A stretch of DNA of 64,000 nt from Neorhizobium petrolearium (GTDB lineage Bacteria > Pseudomonadota > Alphaproteobacteria > Rhizobiales > Rhizobiaceae): positions 165,523 to 229,522 of the forward strand of contig NZ_JAGGJW010000013.1 in assembly GCF_017873175.1 (NCBI RefSeq), in the 5' to 3' direction. This document shows, one piece after another, positions 37,003 through 44,655 of this stretch (position 1 is the stretch's first letter; each line of letters begins with the position of its first letter). Position numbers and translations under genes: made by a program. The notes beneath the pieces are model-generated. The model saw only the letters and a list, made by a program, of their open reading frames with translations. It was not told the DNA's origin and made no database searches.

Positions 37003-37917
37003 TCAGCTTTCACGATCTGCAATGAAACGTGCAGTTTCCTGCAGTATCACGGCCTTCTCTCCGTACGGAGCCAGTAGATCAATGGCTTCCTTGGTCAAAG
37101 CGCCAAGTCGGTCTTCTGCCCAGGCCATGCCATGCAGCGCAACGAGCGTACCCTTTCCGCGTGCGGCGTCCTTGCCCGTCGCCTTACCCATGGTGACGGT
37201 ATCCGAGGTCAGATCGAGCAGATCGTCAGCAAGCTGGAAAGCCAGGCCGATCTTGCGACCAAATGCACGCATTCTTTCGCGATGTCCCGGCTCCGAGCCC
37301 GCGATGATGGCGCCCGCTTCGCAGGCAAAACGCAGAAGTGCGCCCGTTTTCATCGACTGGAGTGTCGTGATACCGACTTCGTCCGGAGGAGACTTCTCTG
37401 CCGCGAGGTCGAGCGCCTGACCGCCCACCATGCCACCAAGCCCGGCGGCGCGAGCAAGCGCCAGCACAAGTTCTGTCTTCAATCGGTCGGCAAGTACCGT
37501 CTCCGGAGCGGCGATGATATCGAAAGCATAGGTAAGCAGGCTATCCCCGGCCAGGATTGCCGTCGCTTCGTCAAAGGCCTTGTGTACCGTCGGTCGGCCG
37601 CGACGCAGGTCGTCGTTATCCATGGCTGGCAGATCGTCGTGGATCAGCGAATAACAGTGCAGGCACTCCAGCGCCACGCCGACCCGAAGCGCAGCATCCG
37701 GCGGTCCGCCGAGCAGGAACGCGCTTTCGCGGGCTAGGAAGGGTCGGAGCCTTTTGCCGCCGTTCAGCGATCCATGGCGCATGGCTGCCATGAGATGCGA
37801 GGGGCGGACAATCTCTTCGGGAAGAGTGGCATCGGACAGCAGCGACGCAAGCAGAGCTTCCGTCTCGGCGGCACTCTCCCGCAAGCGCTCTTCGAATACT
37901 GTCTTCGTGTCCGTCAT
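37003..37917 (-). CDS. ispA: Geranyl/farnesyl diphosphate synthase
   Basis: This 304-residue polyprenyl synthetase has the first Asp-rich motif HDDLPAMDNDDLRRGRPT, the second DDLLDLTSD and the GGKRLRPF substrate-binding segment. It condenses IPP with DMAPP and GPP to make farnesyl diphosphate for undecaprenyl phosphate, quinone side chains and hopanoids. Product length is inferred from overall IspA resemblance. ispG of the MEP pathway lies 3.5 kb away but in a different transcription unit. Confidence 0.92.
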   Translation of the reverse strand: MTDTKTVFEERLRESAAETEALLASLLSDATLPEEIVRPSHLMAAMRHGSLNGGKRLRPFLARESAFLLGGPPDAALRVGVALECLHCYSLIHDDLPAMDNDDLRRGRPTVHKAFDEATAILAGDSLLTYAFDIIAAPETVLADRLKTELVLALARAAGLGGMVGGQALDLAAEKSPPDEVGITTLQSMKTGALLRFACEAGAIIAGSEPGHRERMRAFGRKIGLAFQLADDLLDLTSDTVTMGKATGKDAARGKGTLVALHGMAWAEDRLGALTKEAIDLLAPYGEKAVILQETARFIADRES

Positions 37918-38035
37918 GGCCGCTGTTTGGCATGCCGATGGCTGACTAGCAACGGCGATTTATCGGGTCATGGGAAGTTTTCGGCATCAGACTCGCCTTG
38001 GCTCCATTCAGAGTCTATGAAATCCAAAACAAGGA

Positions 38036-38788
38036 ATGAGCGGGACATTGGACATCACGCCGGAGCAGCACGTGCAGGAGGAAGAGCCCGTGAAGGACAG
38101 ACGGCGCTCGTTTTTCCCCAATCTCATCCGGCGGCTCGTATTGATCGCGATCGCTCTCGTGCTGCTGCCTTATCTTTTTATCTTTGTTTATGCCTTGCCG
38201 TTCATCCATCCCGTCTCGACCCTGATGCTGTCGGAACTGGTGCTGTTCCGCGGTTACGACAGGCGCTGGGTGGATCTCGATGATATCTCGCCCAATCTCG
38301 TCCGTGCGGTCATGATGTCGGAAGACGGTCAGTTCTGTTTCCACGGCGGGGTTGACTGGACGCAGATGCGCGGCGTGGTCGAGGATGCGCTGGACGGAGA
38401 GGCGACGCGCGGAGCCAGCACCATTTCCATGCAGACGGTCAAGAACCTGTTTCTCTGGAATGGCCGCTCCTTCATCCGCAAGGGGCTCGAACTGCCGCTT
38501 GCCATTGGGGCAGATTTCGTCTGGTCGAAGCGGAGGATGATGGAAATCTACCTTAACGTCGCCGAATGGGGGCCTGGCATCTATGGAGCGGAAGCCGCAG
38601 CCCGGCATCATTTCAAGATTCCGGCCTCGAAGCTCAGCTCCCGGCAGGCGGCGCTTCTCGCCGTTTCGTTACCCAACCCGATCACGCGGGTCGCCGGCAA
38701 GCCCGGTCGCGGCATGCAACGGCTGGCCGGCATTGTCGAGCGCCGCGCGCGCAATTCCGGCGACTATATCAAATGCATTTATGATTGA
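38036..38788 (+). CDS. mtgA: Monofunctional biosynthetic peptidoglycan transglycosylase
   Basis: This 250-residue protein has one N-terminal transmembrane anchor (about residues 38-60) and a single GT51 domain with SEDGQFCFHGGVDW (catalytic Glu of the EDxxF-type motif), GASTISMQTVKNLFLW and KRRMMEIYLNVAEWG. There is no transpeptidase domain. It polymerises lipid II into glycan strands in the periplasm. The first about 18 residues are weakly supported: a GTG near 38090 would also give a plausible start. It complements pbpC at the left end of the window, which has both activities. Confidence 0.92.
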   Translation: MSGTLDITPEQHVQEEEPVKDRRRSFFPNLIRRLVLIAIALVLLPYLFIFVYALPFIHPVSTLMLSELVLFRGYDRRWVDLDDISPNLVRAVMMSEDGQFCFHGGVDWTQMRGVVEDALDGEATRGASTISMQTVKNLFLWNGRSFIRKGLELPLAIGADFVWSKRRMMEIYLNVAEWGPGIYGAEAAARHHFKIPASKLSSRQAALLAVSLPNPITRVAGKPGRGMQRLAGIVERRARNSGDYIKCIYD

Positions 38789-38861
38789 CTTCTAGCAATT
38801 TCATTGGTCGCGCTCGGCTGTTGCGATTATAGGCTGAATGAACCAACCGGAGGCGTGGCCC

Positions 38862-39509
38862 ATGGAAAAACTCACCCTTTACATCGGCAACAAGAACTAT
38901 TCCTCGTGGTCCTTACGTCCCTGGATTGCGATGACTGCGGCGGGCATTGATTTCGAGGAAGTGTTGATCCCCTTCGATTTTCCGGCCGGCAATCCGAAGT
39001 TCAAGCCGATTTCGCCGACAGGCAGGGTGCCCGTCCTGCACCACGGCGATATCCGCGTTTGGGAATCGCTGTCGATCATCGAATACGTAGCCGAGCTTTT
39101 TCCAGAGAAAGGCATTTGGCCCAAGGCGGTTGCGGACCGGGCCGTCGCCCGCTCGATCTCCATGGAAATGCTCTCCGGCTTCCGGGCGCTTAGAAACGCC
39201 TGCCCGATGAATATGCGGCGCCCGAAGCGCAAGCTCGATCTGCCGGAAGGCGTGATGGACGATGTGACGCGGATTGAGACGATCTGGCGTGAAATGCGGG
39301 CAAAGTCCGGCGGGCCGTTCCTGTTCAGCGCCTTTACCGGAGCGGACGCCATGTTTGCGCCTGTCATCAACCGTTTCGACGTTTACGACCTTGTGACCGA
39401 TGCCGATACGCTTGCCTATATGGCGGCGATGAAATCCCATCCGGCCTGGGTCAAATGGCAGGAGGCGGCGCTTGCCGAGTCCTGGATCGTGCCGGAAGAC
39501 GAAGCCTAA
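38862..39509 (+). CDS. Glutathione S-transferase family protein
   Basis: The ATG at 38862 has GGAGG 8 bp upstream and gives MEKLTLYIGNKNYSSWSLRPW, 215 residues. An in-frame ATG 24 bp earlier lacks a ribosome site. The N-terminal thioredoxin-like domain contains the glutathione-contacting PVLHHGDIRVWESLSIIEYV segment, and the C-terminal helical domain has DAMFAPVINRF. The SSWSLRPW start is typical of a bacterial GST subgroup of unknown substrate. It could act in detoxification or in thiol-dependent isomerisation. Confidence 0.85.
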   Translation: MEKLTLYIGNKNYSSWSLRPWIAMTAAGIDFEEVLIPFDFPAGNPKFKPISPTGRVPVLHHGDIRVWESLSIIEYVAELFPEKGIWPKAVADRAVARSISMEMLSGFRALRNACPMNMRRPKRKLDLPEGVMDDVTRIETIWREMRAKSGGPFLFSAFTGADAMFAPVINRFDVYDLVTDADTLAYMAAMKSHPAWVKWQEAALAESWIVPEDEA

Positions 39510-39656
39510 CGAGGCAATGTCGAAAAAATCCCGGCGGGGACTGGTCAAAGCCCTGCCGGACATGTATAAGCCCGGCAAATTTCCGAGATCGAGACGTGAT
39601 GAGTTCGGCCTCAGTTCCGGCCGGGGATCATGTTTTGCACGAAGTGGAGTAACGAA

Positions 39657-39842
39657 ATGGCTGTACCGAAGAGAAAAACGAGCCCGTCGAAGCGCGGTAT
39701 GCGCCGCTCCGCCGACGCACTCAAGGCTCCGACCTATATCGAAGACAAGAACTCCGGCGAACTGCGCCGCCCGCATCACATTGACCTGAAGACCGGCATG
39801 TACCGCGGCCGTCAGGTTTTGACGCCGAAGGAAAACGCATAA
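39657..39842 (+). CDS. rpmF: 50S ribosomal protein L32
   Basis: This is a 61-residue basic protein, MAVPKRKTSPSKRGMRRSADAL, with the L32 landmark HHIDLKTGMYRGRQVL. It lacks the four zinc-binding cysteines of some bacterial L32 proteins, as usual for alphaproteobacteria. It starts at ATG 39657, and a strong intrinsic terminator follows 26 bp after the stop. Confidence 0.97.
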   Translation: MAVPKRKTSPSKRGMRRSADALKAPTYIEDKNSGELRRPHHIDLKTGMYRGRQVLTPKENA

Positions 39843-39869
39843 GCGTTGCTACGGAAGTTCGCTTGAAGG

Positions 39870-39898
39870 GCCGGCCTTGCCGGCCTTTTTTGTTTTTT
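39870..39898 (+). terminator. Intrinsic terminator after rpmF
   Basis: GGCCGGC (39870-39876) pairs with GCCGGCC (39880-39886) around a 3-nt loop, followed by TTTTTTGTTTTTT. This is a textbook Rho-independent terminator. It also argues that the next gene begins after it, at 39971, rather than at an in-frame start at 39863. Confidence 0.92.
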
Positions 39899-39970
39899 GC
39901 GAAGCCTTGCGCAAAATGCAGGCCGGCATCACAGTTCGGCCAGTCCATTTCTCGTGCTCCGGAGCCGCTC

Positions 39971-40378
39971 ATGCTAGCTGCATTGCCGCTGATGATTTTC
40001 CCGTTTGTTCTCTACAACGTTGCCATGTTCGGCATTCTGGGTGGCGGCGGAGTTGTTGCGCTTGGCAATATCGTCAGTTCGCTCCAGATGCTTTCCGGTG
40101 CCATCTGGACGATGACGGTGGGCGACGCACTGATTGTCGTCGCACTCGTTTTTCTCTTTGTCGAAATCCTCAAGGCGAGCCGTAACGGTCGTGGCTCGCT
40201 TCTCAATCACATGCTGTCGATGCTGGTCTTCGTGGCCTACCTGGTTGAATTCCTGCTGGTCAGGGATGCCGCTACGCAGATTTTCTTCATCCTGATGACG
40301 ATCACTTTCGTCGATGTCATCGGCGGTTTTGCCGTCGCAATCCGCTCGGCCGGTCGCGACGTTTCGATCGGACTCTGA
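39971..40378 (+). CDS. Conserved four-span membrane protein of unknown function
   Basis: The ATG at 39971 has GGAG 6 bp upstream and gives 135 residues. Four hydrophobic segments are visible: about 1-25 (LPLMIFPFVLYNVAMFGIL), 40-66, 78-96 and 104-124. The loop after span 2 contains EILKASRNGRGSLLNHMLS. I do not recognise a named family with certainty. It resembles small conserved inner-membrane proteins of the Rhizobiales. It is separated from rpmF by a terminator and convergent with phaR. Confidence 0.7.
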   Translation: MLAALPLMIFPFVLYNVAMFGILGGGGVVALGNIVSSLQMLSGAIWTMTVGDALIVVALVFLFVEILKASRNGRGSLLNHMLSMLVFVAYLVEFLLVRDAATQIFFILMTITFVDVIGGFAVAIRSAGRDVSIGL

Positions 40379-40393
40379 TCCAGGTTCTACAGA

Positions 40394-40969
40394 TCAGAGA
40401 TTATCGAGACGGTTCTGAAGGTTGCGAAGCTGTTCCTTCAATTCGTCGATATCTTTCGAATCGGTTTTCTTGGCAGCCGAGGCAGGCGGCTGGGCCGTAA
40501 AAGGCGAGAACATCTGCAGCGCCTGGCGAAACATTTCCGTGTTGCGGCGTACCTGCTCTTCCATCATCTGCATGGGCGCCTGCAGGTTCTTGCTAAGCGG
40601 TGTATCGCCGAAAGCACGGGTCATCTGTTCGCGCATCTGCACCTGCTGATCGGTAAACGCCTTCATCGAATGTTCCAGGAAGGTCGGTACGACCATCTGC
40701 ATCTGGTCGCCGTAATAGGAAATCAACTGCCGTAGGAAGGAAATCGGCAGCAGCGTATTGCCGGTTTTGGATTCCTGTTCAAAGATGATCTGCGTCAGCA
40801 CCGAGTGAGTGATGTCCTCGCCGGTCTTGGCATCCTGAACGACGAATTCTTCGCCTTTCTTCACCATCTTCGCCAGGTCTTCCAGCGTCACGTAAGTGCT
40901 GGTGCCTGTATTGTAGAGGCGCCGGTTGGCGTATTTTTTGATTATGATTTCGCCTTCGGTCTTTGCCAT
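40394..40969 (-). CDS. phaR: Polyhydroxyalkanoate synthesis repressor PhaR
   Basis: This 191-residue protein has the PhaR DNA-binding domain at the N-terminus (IIIKKYANRRLYNTGTSTYVTLEDLAKMVKKGE) and the PHB-accumulation regulatory segment after it. The C-terminal region is Met- and Gln-rich and probably helical. PhaR binds PHB and represses phasin and synthesis genes until polymer appears. It is also known as AniA in S. meliloti, where it influences carbon flow and exopolysaccharide. It is transcribed divergently from phaA, and the 249-bp gap is the likely place of its own operator. Confidence 0.93.
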   Translation of the reverse strand: MAKTEGEIIIKKYANRRLYNTGTSTYVTLEDLAKMVKKGEEFVVQDAKTGEDITHSVLTQIIFEQESKTGNTLLPISFLRQLISYYGDQMQMVVPTFLEHSMKAFTDQQVQMREQMTRAFGDTPLSKNLQAPMQMMEEQVRRNTEMFRQALQMFSPFTAQPPASAAKKTDSKDIDELKEQLRNLQNRLDNL

Positions 40970-41090
40970 GATTGCCTCCTGCTCCCGTCAATATGGTTTG
41001 GTTATATCGATTGGCTGCTTCTCCCGACAGGAATGTAAGCCTAAATGAAGCGGACTTACAATCGATTTGTGCGATGCGGCGGTTGACTTG

Positions 41091-41101
41091 TTGCGCAGCA
41101 A
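41091..41101. promoter_or_regulatory. Candidate PhaR operator between phaR and phaA
   Basis: TTGC-GCA-GCAA (41091-41101) is a short inverted repeat rich in TGC in the divergent phaR-phaA gap. PhaR proteins of other alphaproteobacteria bind TGC-containing inverted repeats. This is only a similarity of pattern. Confidence 0.3.
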
Positions 41102-41218
41102 ACCCGCGAAAACTGAGGAGCATTTTTAGGTAAGGATCGTCGGCCCGCAGGATGTTTGACTCTGCGGTCAAGCTTTGTCAGTCTCGCGGATAAATATCTT
41201 AATAAGAGGAGACGTCCC

Positions 41219-42400
41219 ATGACCAATCCATCCATCGTGATCGCGTCTGCCGCCCGCACGGCAGTCGGCTCATTCAACGGTGCTTTTGCCAATGTCCCGG
41301 CCCATGAACTGGGTGCTGCGGTGATCAAGGGCGCGCTTGCGCGTGCCGGTGTCGACGCGTCCGAGGTGGATGAGGTTATCCTCGGTCAGGTTCTGCCGGC
41401 GGGCGAGGGGCAGAATCCTGCCCGGCAGGCGGCGATGAAAGCCGGAGTGCCCAAGGAGAAGACCGCCTGGGGCGTCAACCAACTCTGCGGTTCAGGCCTT
41501 CGCGCCGTCGCGCTCGGCATGCAGCAGATTGCGCTGGGCGATGCGAAGATCATCGTGGCCGGCGGCCAGGAGTCCATGTCCATGGCGCCCCATTGCGCGC
41601 ATCTGCGCGGCGGCGTGAAGATGGGTGATTTCAAGATGATCGATACCATGATCAAGGACGGGCTGACGGACGCCTTCTACGGCTACCACATGGGGATCAC
41701 GGCGGAGAACATCGCTCGTCAGTGGCAACTCTCCCGCGATGAGCAGGACCAGTTCGCCGTATCCTCCCAGAACAAGGCGGAGGCCGCGCAACTCGCCGGC
41801 CGCTTCAAGGACGAGGTTATCCCGTATGTCATCCAGACGAGGAAGGGGGACGTGACCGTGGAAAACGACGAATTTATCCGCCCCGGCACGACGCTCGATG
41901 CACTAGCGAAGCTTCGTCCTGCCTTCGACAAAGAAGGGACGGTGACGGCTGGCAACGCTTCAGGCCTCAATGACGGAGCGGCGGCGGCTGTTCTGATGAC
42001 GGAGGAGGAAGCTGTCCGCCGGGGTATCACGCCGATGGTTCGCATCGTTTCCTGGGCAACCGCGGGCGTCGATCCGCAGATCATGGGCACAGGCCCGATC
42101 CCTGCCTCCCGCAAGGCGCTGGAAAAGGCCGGCTGGAAAATCGGCGACCTCGACCTCGTCGAAGCCAACGAAGCCTTCGCGGCCCAGTCTTGTGCCGTCA
42201 CCAAGGATCTCGGTCTCGACCCGTCGATCGTCAACGTCAACGGCGGTGCTATTGCCATCGGTCACCCGATTGGCGCTTCCGGTGCGCGCATCCTCAACAC
42301 GCTCCTCTTCGAGATGAGGCGTCGCGGCGCAAAGAAGGGTCTCGCGACGCTGTGTATCGGCGGCGGCATGGGCGTCGCCATGTGCCTCGAAGCCATGTGA
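41219..42400 (+). CDS. phaA: Acetyl-CoA acetyltransferase (beta-ketothiolase)
   Basis: The ATG at 41219 is preceded by GAGGAG and gives 393 residues (MTNPSIVIASAARTAVGSF). The biosynthetic thiolase triad is complete and sits at the standard positions: C90 (NQLCGSG), H349 (GHPIGASG) and C379 (CIGGGMG). It condenses two acetyl-CoA to acetoacetyl-CoA, the first step of polyhydroxybutyrate synthesis. phaB follows 126 bp downstream in the same direction. Confidence 0.96.
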   Translation: MTNPSIVIASAARTAVGSFNGAFANVPAHELGAAVIKGALARAGVDASEVDEVILGQVLPAGEGQNPARQAAMKAGVPKEKTAWGVNQLCGSGLRAVALGMQQIALGDAKIIVAGGQESMSMAPHCAHLRGGVKMGDFKMIDTMIKDGLTDAFYGYHMGITAENIARQWQLSRDEQDQFAVSSQNKAEAAQLAGRFKDEVIPYVIQTRKGDVTVENDEFIRPGTTLDALAKLRPAFDKEGTVTAGNASGLNDGAAAAVLMTEEEAVRRGITPMVRIVSWATAGVDPQIMGTGPIPASRKALEKAGWKIGDLDLVEANEAFAAQSCAVTKDLGLDPSIVNVNGGAIAIGHPIGASGARILNTLLFEMRRRGAKKGLATLCIGGGMGVAMCLEAM

Positions 42401-42526
42401 TGTCGTGGATGGCCCGCCAGCGTTGAAAAAATGCGCCGCGGGCTATCGTCCTGACGAAAGCCTGTCAAAATAAGTAAGTATCCGGTCACACAGAAGGACA
42501 GGATCAATCTGAGAAGGGGAAAACAA

Positions 42527-43255
42527 ATGAGCAGGGTAGCGTTGGTTTCGGGAGGAACACGGGGAATCGGTGCTGCGATCTCTGTGGCGTTGAAGGCTGC
42601 GGGTTATCGGGTGGCTGCCAATTTTGCCGGTAATGAGGAAAAGGCGAAAGCCTTTCATGGCGAAACCGGTATTCCCGTCTTCAAATGGGATGTGTCCGAT
42701 TATCAGGCCTGTGTTGAAGGTATAGCCGAGATCGAGACAGCGCTTGGTCCGGTCGAGATCCTTGTCAACAATGCGGGTATTACCCGCGACGGCATGTTCC
42801 ACAAGTTGACACCGGAACAATGGAATGAGGTAATCGGCACAAACCTCACCGGCCTCTTCAATATGACACATCCCGTCTGGAGCGGCATGCGGGAGCGCAG
42901 TTTTGGCCGCGTCATCAACATTTCCTCCATCAATGGCCAAAAGGGCCAGATGGGGCAAGTGAACTATTCCGCAGCCAAGGCCGGTGATCTCGGCTTCACC
43001 AAGGCCCTTGCTCAGGAGGGTGCGGCGAAGAACATTACCGTCAATGCGATCTGCCCCGGTTACATTGCCACGGAAATGGTTCGGGCTGTGCCGGAGAAAG
43101 TGCTGAATGAGCGGATCATTCCTCAAATCCCGATTGGTCGCCTCGGTGAGCCGGAAGAGATAGCCCGATGTGTTGTTTTCCTCGCTTCGGATGAAGCTGG
43201 CTTCATCACTGGCTCGACGCTCACGGCAAACGGCGGCCAGTTCATGGCCGGTTGA
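42527..43255 (+). CDS. phaB: Acetoacetyl-CoA reductase
   Basis: This 242-residue short-chain dehydrogenase has the nucleotide-binding GGTRGIG (9-15), NNAG (81-84), catalytic S134, Y147 and K151 (NYSAAKAG), and NGGQFMAG at the C-terminus. It matches PhaB in length and sequence. It reduces acetoacetyl-CoA to (R)-3-hydroxybutyryl-CoA with NADPH, feeding PHB synthase, whose gene is not in this window. GAGAAGGGG upstream of the ATG is a fair ribosome site. Confidence 0.96.
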   Translation: MSRVALVSGGTRGIGAAISVALKAAGYRVAANFAGNEEKAKAFHGETGIPVFKWDVSDYQACVEGIAEIETALGPVEILVNNAGITRDGMFHKLTPEQWNEVIGTNLTGLFNMTHPVWSGMRERSFGRVINISSINGQKGQMGQVNYSAAKAGDLGFTKALAQEGAAKNITVNAICPGYIATEMVRAVPEKVLNERIIPQIPIGRLGEPEEIARCVVFLASDEAGFITGSTLTANGGQFMAG

Positions 43256-43358
43256 ACTTTTCGCGCGTTAACCTTTAGGTGGATTCCGTCGCGCAAATGT
43301 GCGTGAAAATCATCTGTCACTATGGCTAACACGCTGTTTTCCCACCAAATGTTGCGGT

Positions 43359-43407
43359 GAACAAACCGGGAAAAAGACAATGTCGCCGATTCGTCAGCGT
43401 TTCGTTC
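43359..43407 (+). repeat. Non-coding repeat, copy 1
   Basis: This copy starts GAACAAA (43359), has GAA 12 bases further on, CGATTCGTC at 43387-43395 and TTCGTTC at 43401-43407. It lies between phaB and the terminator of the glycine-zipper lipoprotein gene. Similarity to copy 2 over its first 50 or so bases is close to 80 percent without gaps, by hand count, and continues past the motif into CTTTGG. Confidence 0.7.
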
Positions 43408-43450
43408 CGGCTTTGGTCAAAAGTTAACACAGGGCCGATTGGGCAAAATA

Positions 43451-43478
43451 AAGCCGGCGTTGGTTGCAACGCCGGCTT
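43451..43478 (-). terminator. Intrinsic terminator of the DUF3309/glycine-zipper operon
   Basis: A perfect 12-bp stem (43451-43462 with 43467-43478, arms AAGCCGGCGTTG/CAACGCCGGCTT) has a 4-nt loop. On the minus strand it is followed by TATTTTG. It lies 20 bp after the lipoprotein stop codon. It may also act on read-through from phaB on the plus strand. Confidence 0.85.
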
Positions 43479-43497
43479 CCGAGAAATCCAGAATATA

Positions 43498-43758
43498 TCA
43501 GCGATAGCGGCAAGGCGCTTCGTAGGTGCGACCGTACCGATCCCGATAGACACAATAGCCGCGCCGCTTCTCGGATTCGCCAATTGCAGCGCCGACAAGA
43601 CCGCCGGCCACAGCGCCCACCGCAGCGCCACCCCAGCTATTGGTGACAGCACCGCCGATGACTGCACCGGTACCCGCGCCAATCGCGGTGCCCTTCTCCG
43701 TAGAGGTACACGAGGCGAGCGCGCCGATCATGCAGCCCACAATCAGAATCTTTTTCAT
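43498..43758 (-). CDS. Small glycine-zipper lipoprotein
   Basis: This 86-residue precursor has lipobox LASC, so C17 becomes the lipidated residue. It is followed by a glycine-zipper core (GTAIGAGTGAVIGGAVTNSWGGAAVGAVAGGLVGAAIGES, about 23-62) and a basic, aromatic tail with two cysteines (RGYCVYRDRYGRTYEAPCRYR). Such proteins (YMGG-like/osmotically inducible lipoproteins) sit in the outer membrane and are often stress-induced. It lies 40 bp downstream of the DUF3309 gene with no terminator between them, so it probably shares that gene's general-stress promoter. Confidence 0.8.
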   Translation of the reverse strand: MKKILIVGCMIGALASCTSTEKGTAIGAGTGAVIGGAVTNSWGGAAVGAVAGGLVGAAIGESEKRRGYCVYRDRYGRTYEAPCRYR

Positions 43759-43798
43759 GTTTATTCCCTTCCCTTGGTGACATACGGCTGCGCCGCTC

Positions 43799-43954
43799 TT
43801 AAATCCTGCCCATCAGCAACAGGATGATGATGATCAGGACGACGAGGCCCAATCCGCCCGACGGACCGTAACCCCAACCTCGGCTATAGCCCCAATTCGG
43901 CAGCGCGCCAATCAGGAGCAGGATGAGGATGATGAGCAATACCGTTCCGAGCAT
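43799..43954 (-). CDS. DUF3309 family small hydrophobic protein
   Basis: The start at ATG 43954 gives 51 residues: a first hydrophobic helix (MLGTVLLIILILLLIGAL), a short loop PNWGYSRGWGYGPSGG and a second helix ending LLLMGRI. This is the DUF3309 pattern, a short two-span or hairpin membrane protein common in alphaproteobacteria. A longer in-frame reading back to 44050 would run across the promoter described below and is rejected. A perfect EcfG promoter lies 45 bp upstream, so it is probably made under general stress. Molecular function is unknown. Confidence 0.85.
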   Translation of the reverse strand: MLGTVLLIILILLLIGALPNWGYSRGWGYGPSGGLGLVVLIIIILLLMGRI

Positions 43955-43998
43955 GATTTTCCACTCCGCTAGATAATCCGGTATGGATTTGGCGAGGA

Positions 43999-44023
43999 AA
44001 CGCGCCCTCGCAATTTTTGTTCC
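43999..44023 (-). promoter_or_regulatory. General-stress sigma EcfG (RpoE2) promoter of the DUF3309 operon
   Basis: On the minus strand the sequence reads GGAAC, 16 bases, CGTT (plus strand AACG at 43999-44002, GTTCC at 44019-44023). This is the exact alphaproteobacterial EcfG consensus and spacing. The DUF3309 start codon is 45 bp beyond the -10 element. Confidence 0.8.
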
Positions 44024-44166
44024 AAGGGATCGACGTGGCGCCCATGTCACATGTGGTTAAAGGCCGTTAGCCAACGTTAACGAGGGCATTCGTGATTCGT
44101 TTCCGAGCCCTCCGTAGGCCGTTCTTCTTGCGTCTTCGATCGGCAGATACCCACAATATCTTGTAA

Positions 44167-44215
44167 GAACAAAACGGGAATATGGAGATGTCGGCGATTC
44201 GTCGATGATTCGTTC
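44167..44215 (+). repeat. Non-coding repeat, copy 2
   Basis: GAACAAA starts at 44167, CGATTCGTC lies at 44195-44203 and TTCGTTC at 44209-44215. Offsets of 28 and 14 bases are identical to copies 1 and 3. Similarity to copy 1 continues to about 44226 (CTTTGG). The copy contains two GANTC sites. Confidence 0.75.
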
Positions 44216-44425
44216 CGCCTTTGGCCTGAATCTTAACATGGGCTGGTTTAGACGGTTGAAGTCCTTGAACTCGTTGAAGAAAGGTTAATCATATCAAGGG
44301 ATTGACTCCGTCATCTCTCTGTGGGTGCACAGCCTCCGGGTGAATCTCCAGATTGTCGACACCCAAATTGAATGCAGATTCAGGATGTCGTGGCGGGAAA
44401 TCGAGTCTGGTCAATATATAGCCGT

Positions 44426-44474
44426 GAACAAAGGCTGAATCTTCTTGAGTCTTCGATTCGTCTCCGATTCGTTC
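44426..44474 (+). repeat. Non-coding repeat, copy 3
   Basis: GAACAAA starts at 44426, CGATTCGTC lies at 44454-44462 and TTCGTTC at 44468-44474, with the same offsets (28 and 14) as the other two copies. Outside these blocks it has diverged further. Four GANTC sites lie inside it. The helicase gene begins about 180 bp downstream. Confidence 0.7.
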
Positions 44475-44655
44475 GCATCTGTTCCCGCATGGATGAAATA
44501 CGAACGGCTGAATGTTGGGTTAAGCCTGCCAAACCGAGATTCTTCGGCAGCAAAACCATTCTTCAGGCTTGCGTTTGTCGGCTGGGATCGCCATGTGTGG
44601 CGTGGCTTGAGGTTTTCGCAAAGGCGAAGCCGAAGCCGTAAGTGATGCGCGGAAC

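Larger units (their letters stand above)
43955..44655. other. 700-bp non-coding region with GANTC cluster upstream of the helicase
   Basis: No convincing gene is present. Base composition is clearly more AT-rich than the flanking coding DNA. It contains a minus-strand EcfG promoter (43999-44023), repeat copies 2 and 3, and 13 GANTC sites between 44094 and 44542. They start at 44094, 44196, 44207, 44228, 44304, 44342, 44377, 44403, 44437, 44447, 44455, 44466 and 44538. Chance expectation for a four-base-defined site in 449 bp is about two. GANTC is the target of the cell-cycle methyltransferase CcrM. The region could be a methylation-sensitive leader for the helicase gene, a small-RNA locus or a protein-binding array. 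Confidence 0.75.

Noticed and set aside
43359..44440. LexA boxes in the three repeats (GAAC-N7-GAA plus A or T)
   Set aside because: The fourth base of the second half-site is wrong in all three copies and the neighbouring genes are not SOS genes. Kept only as a remark.
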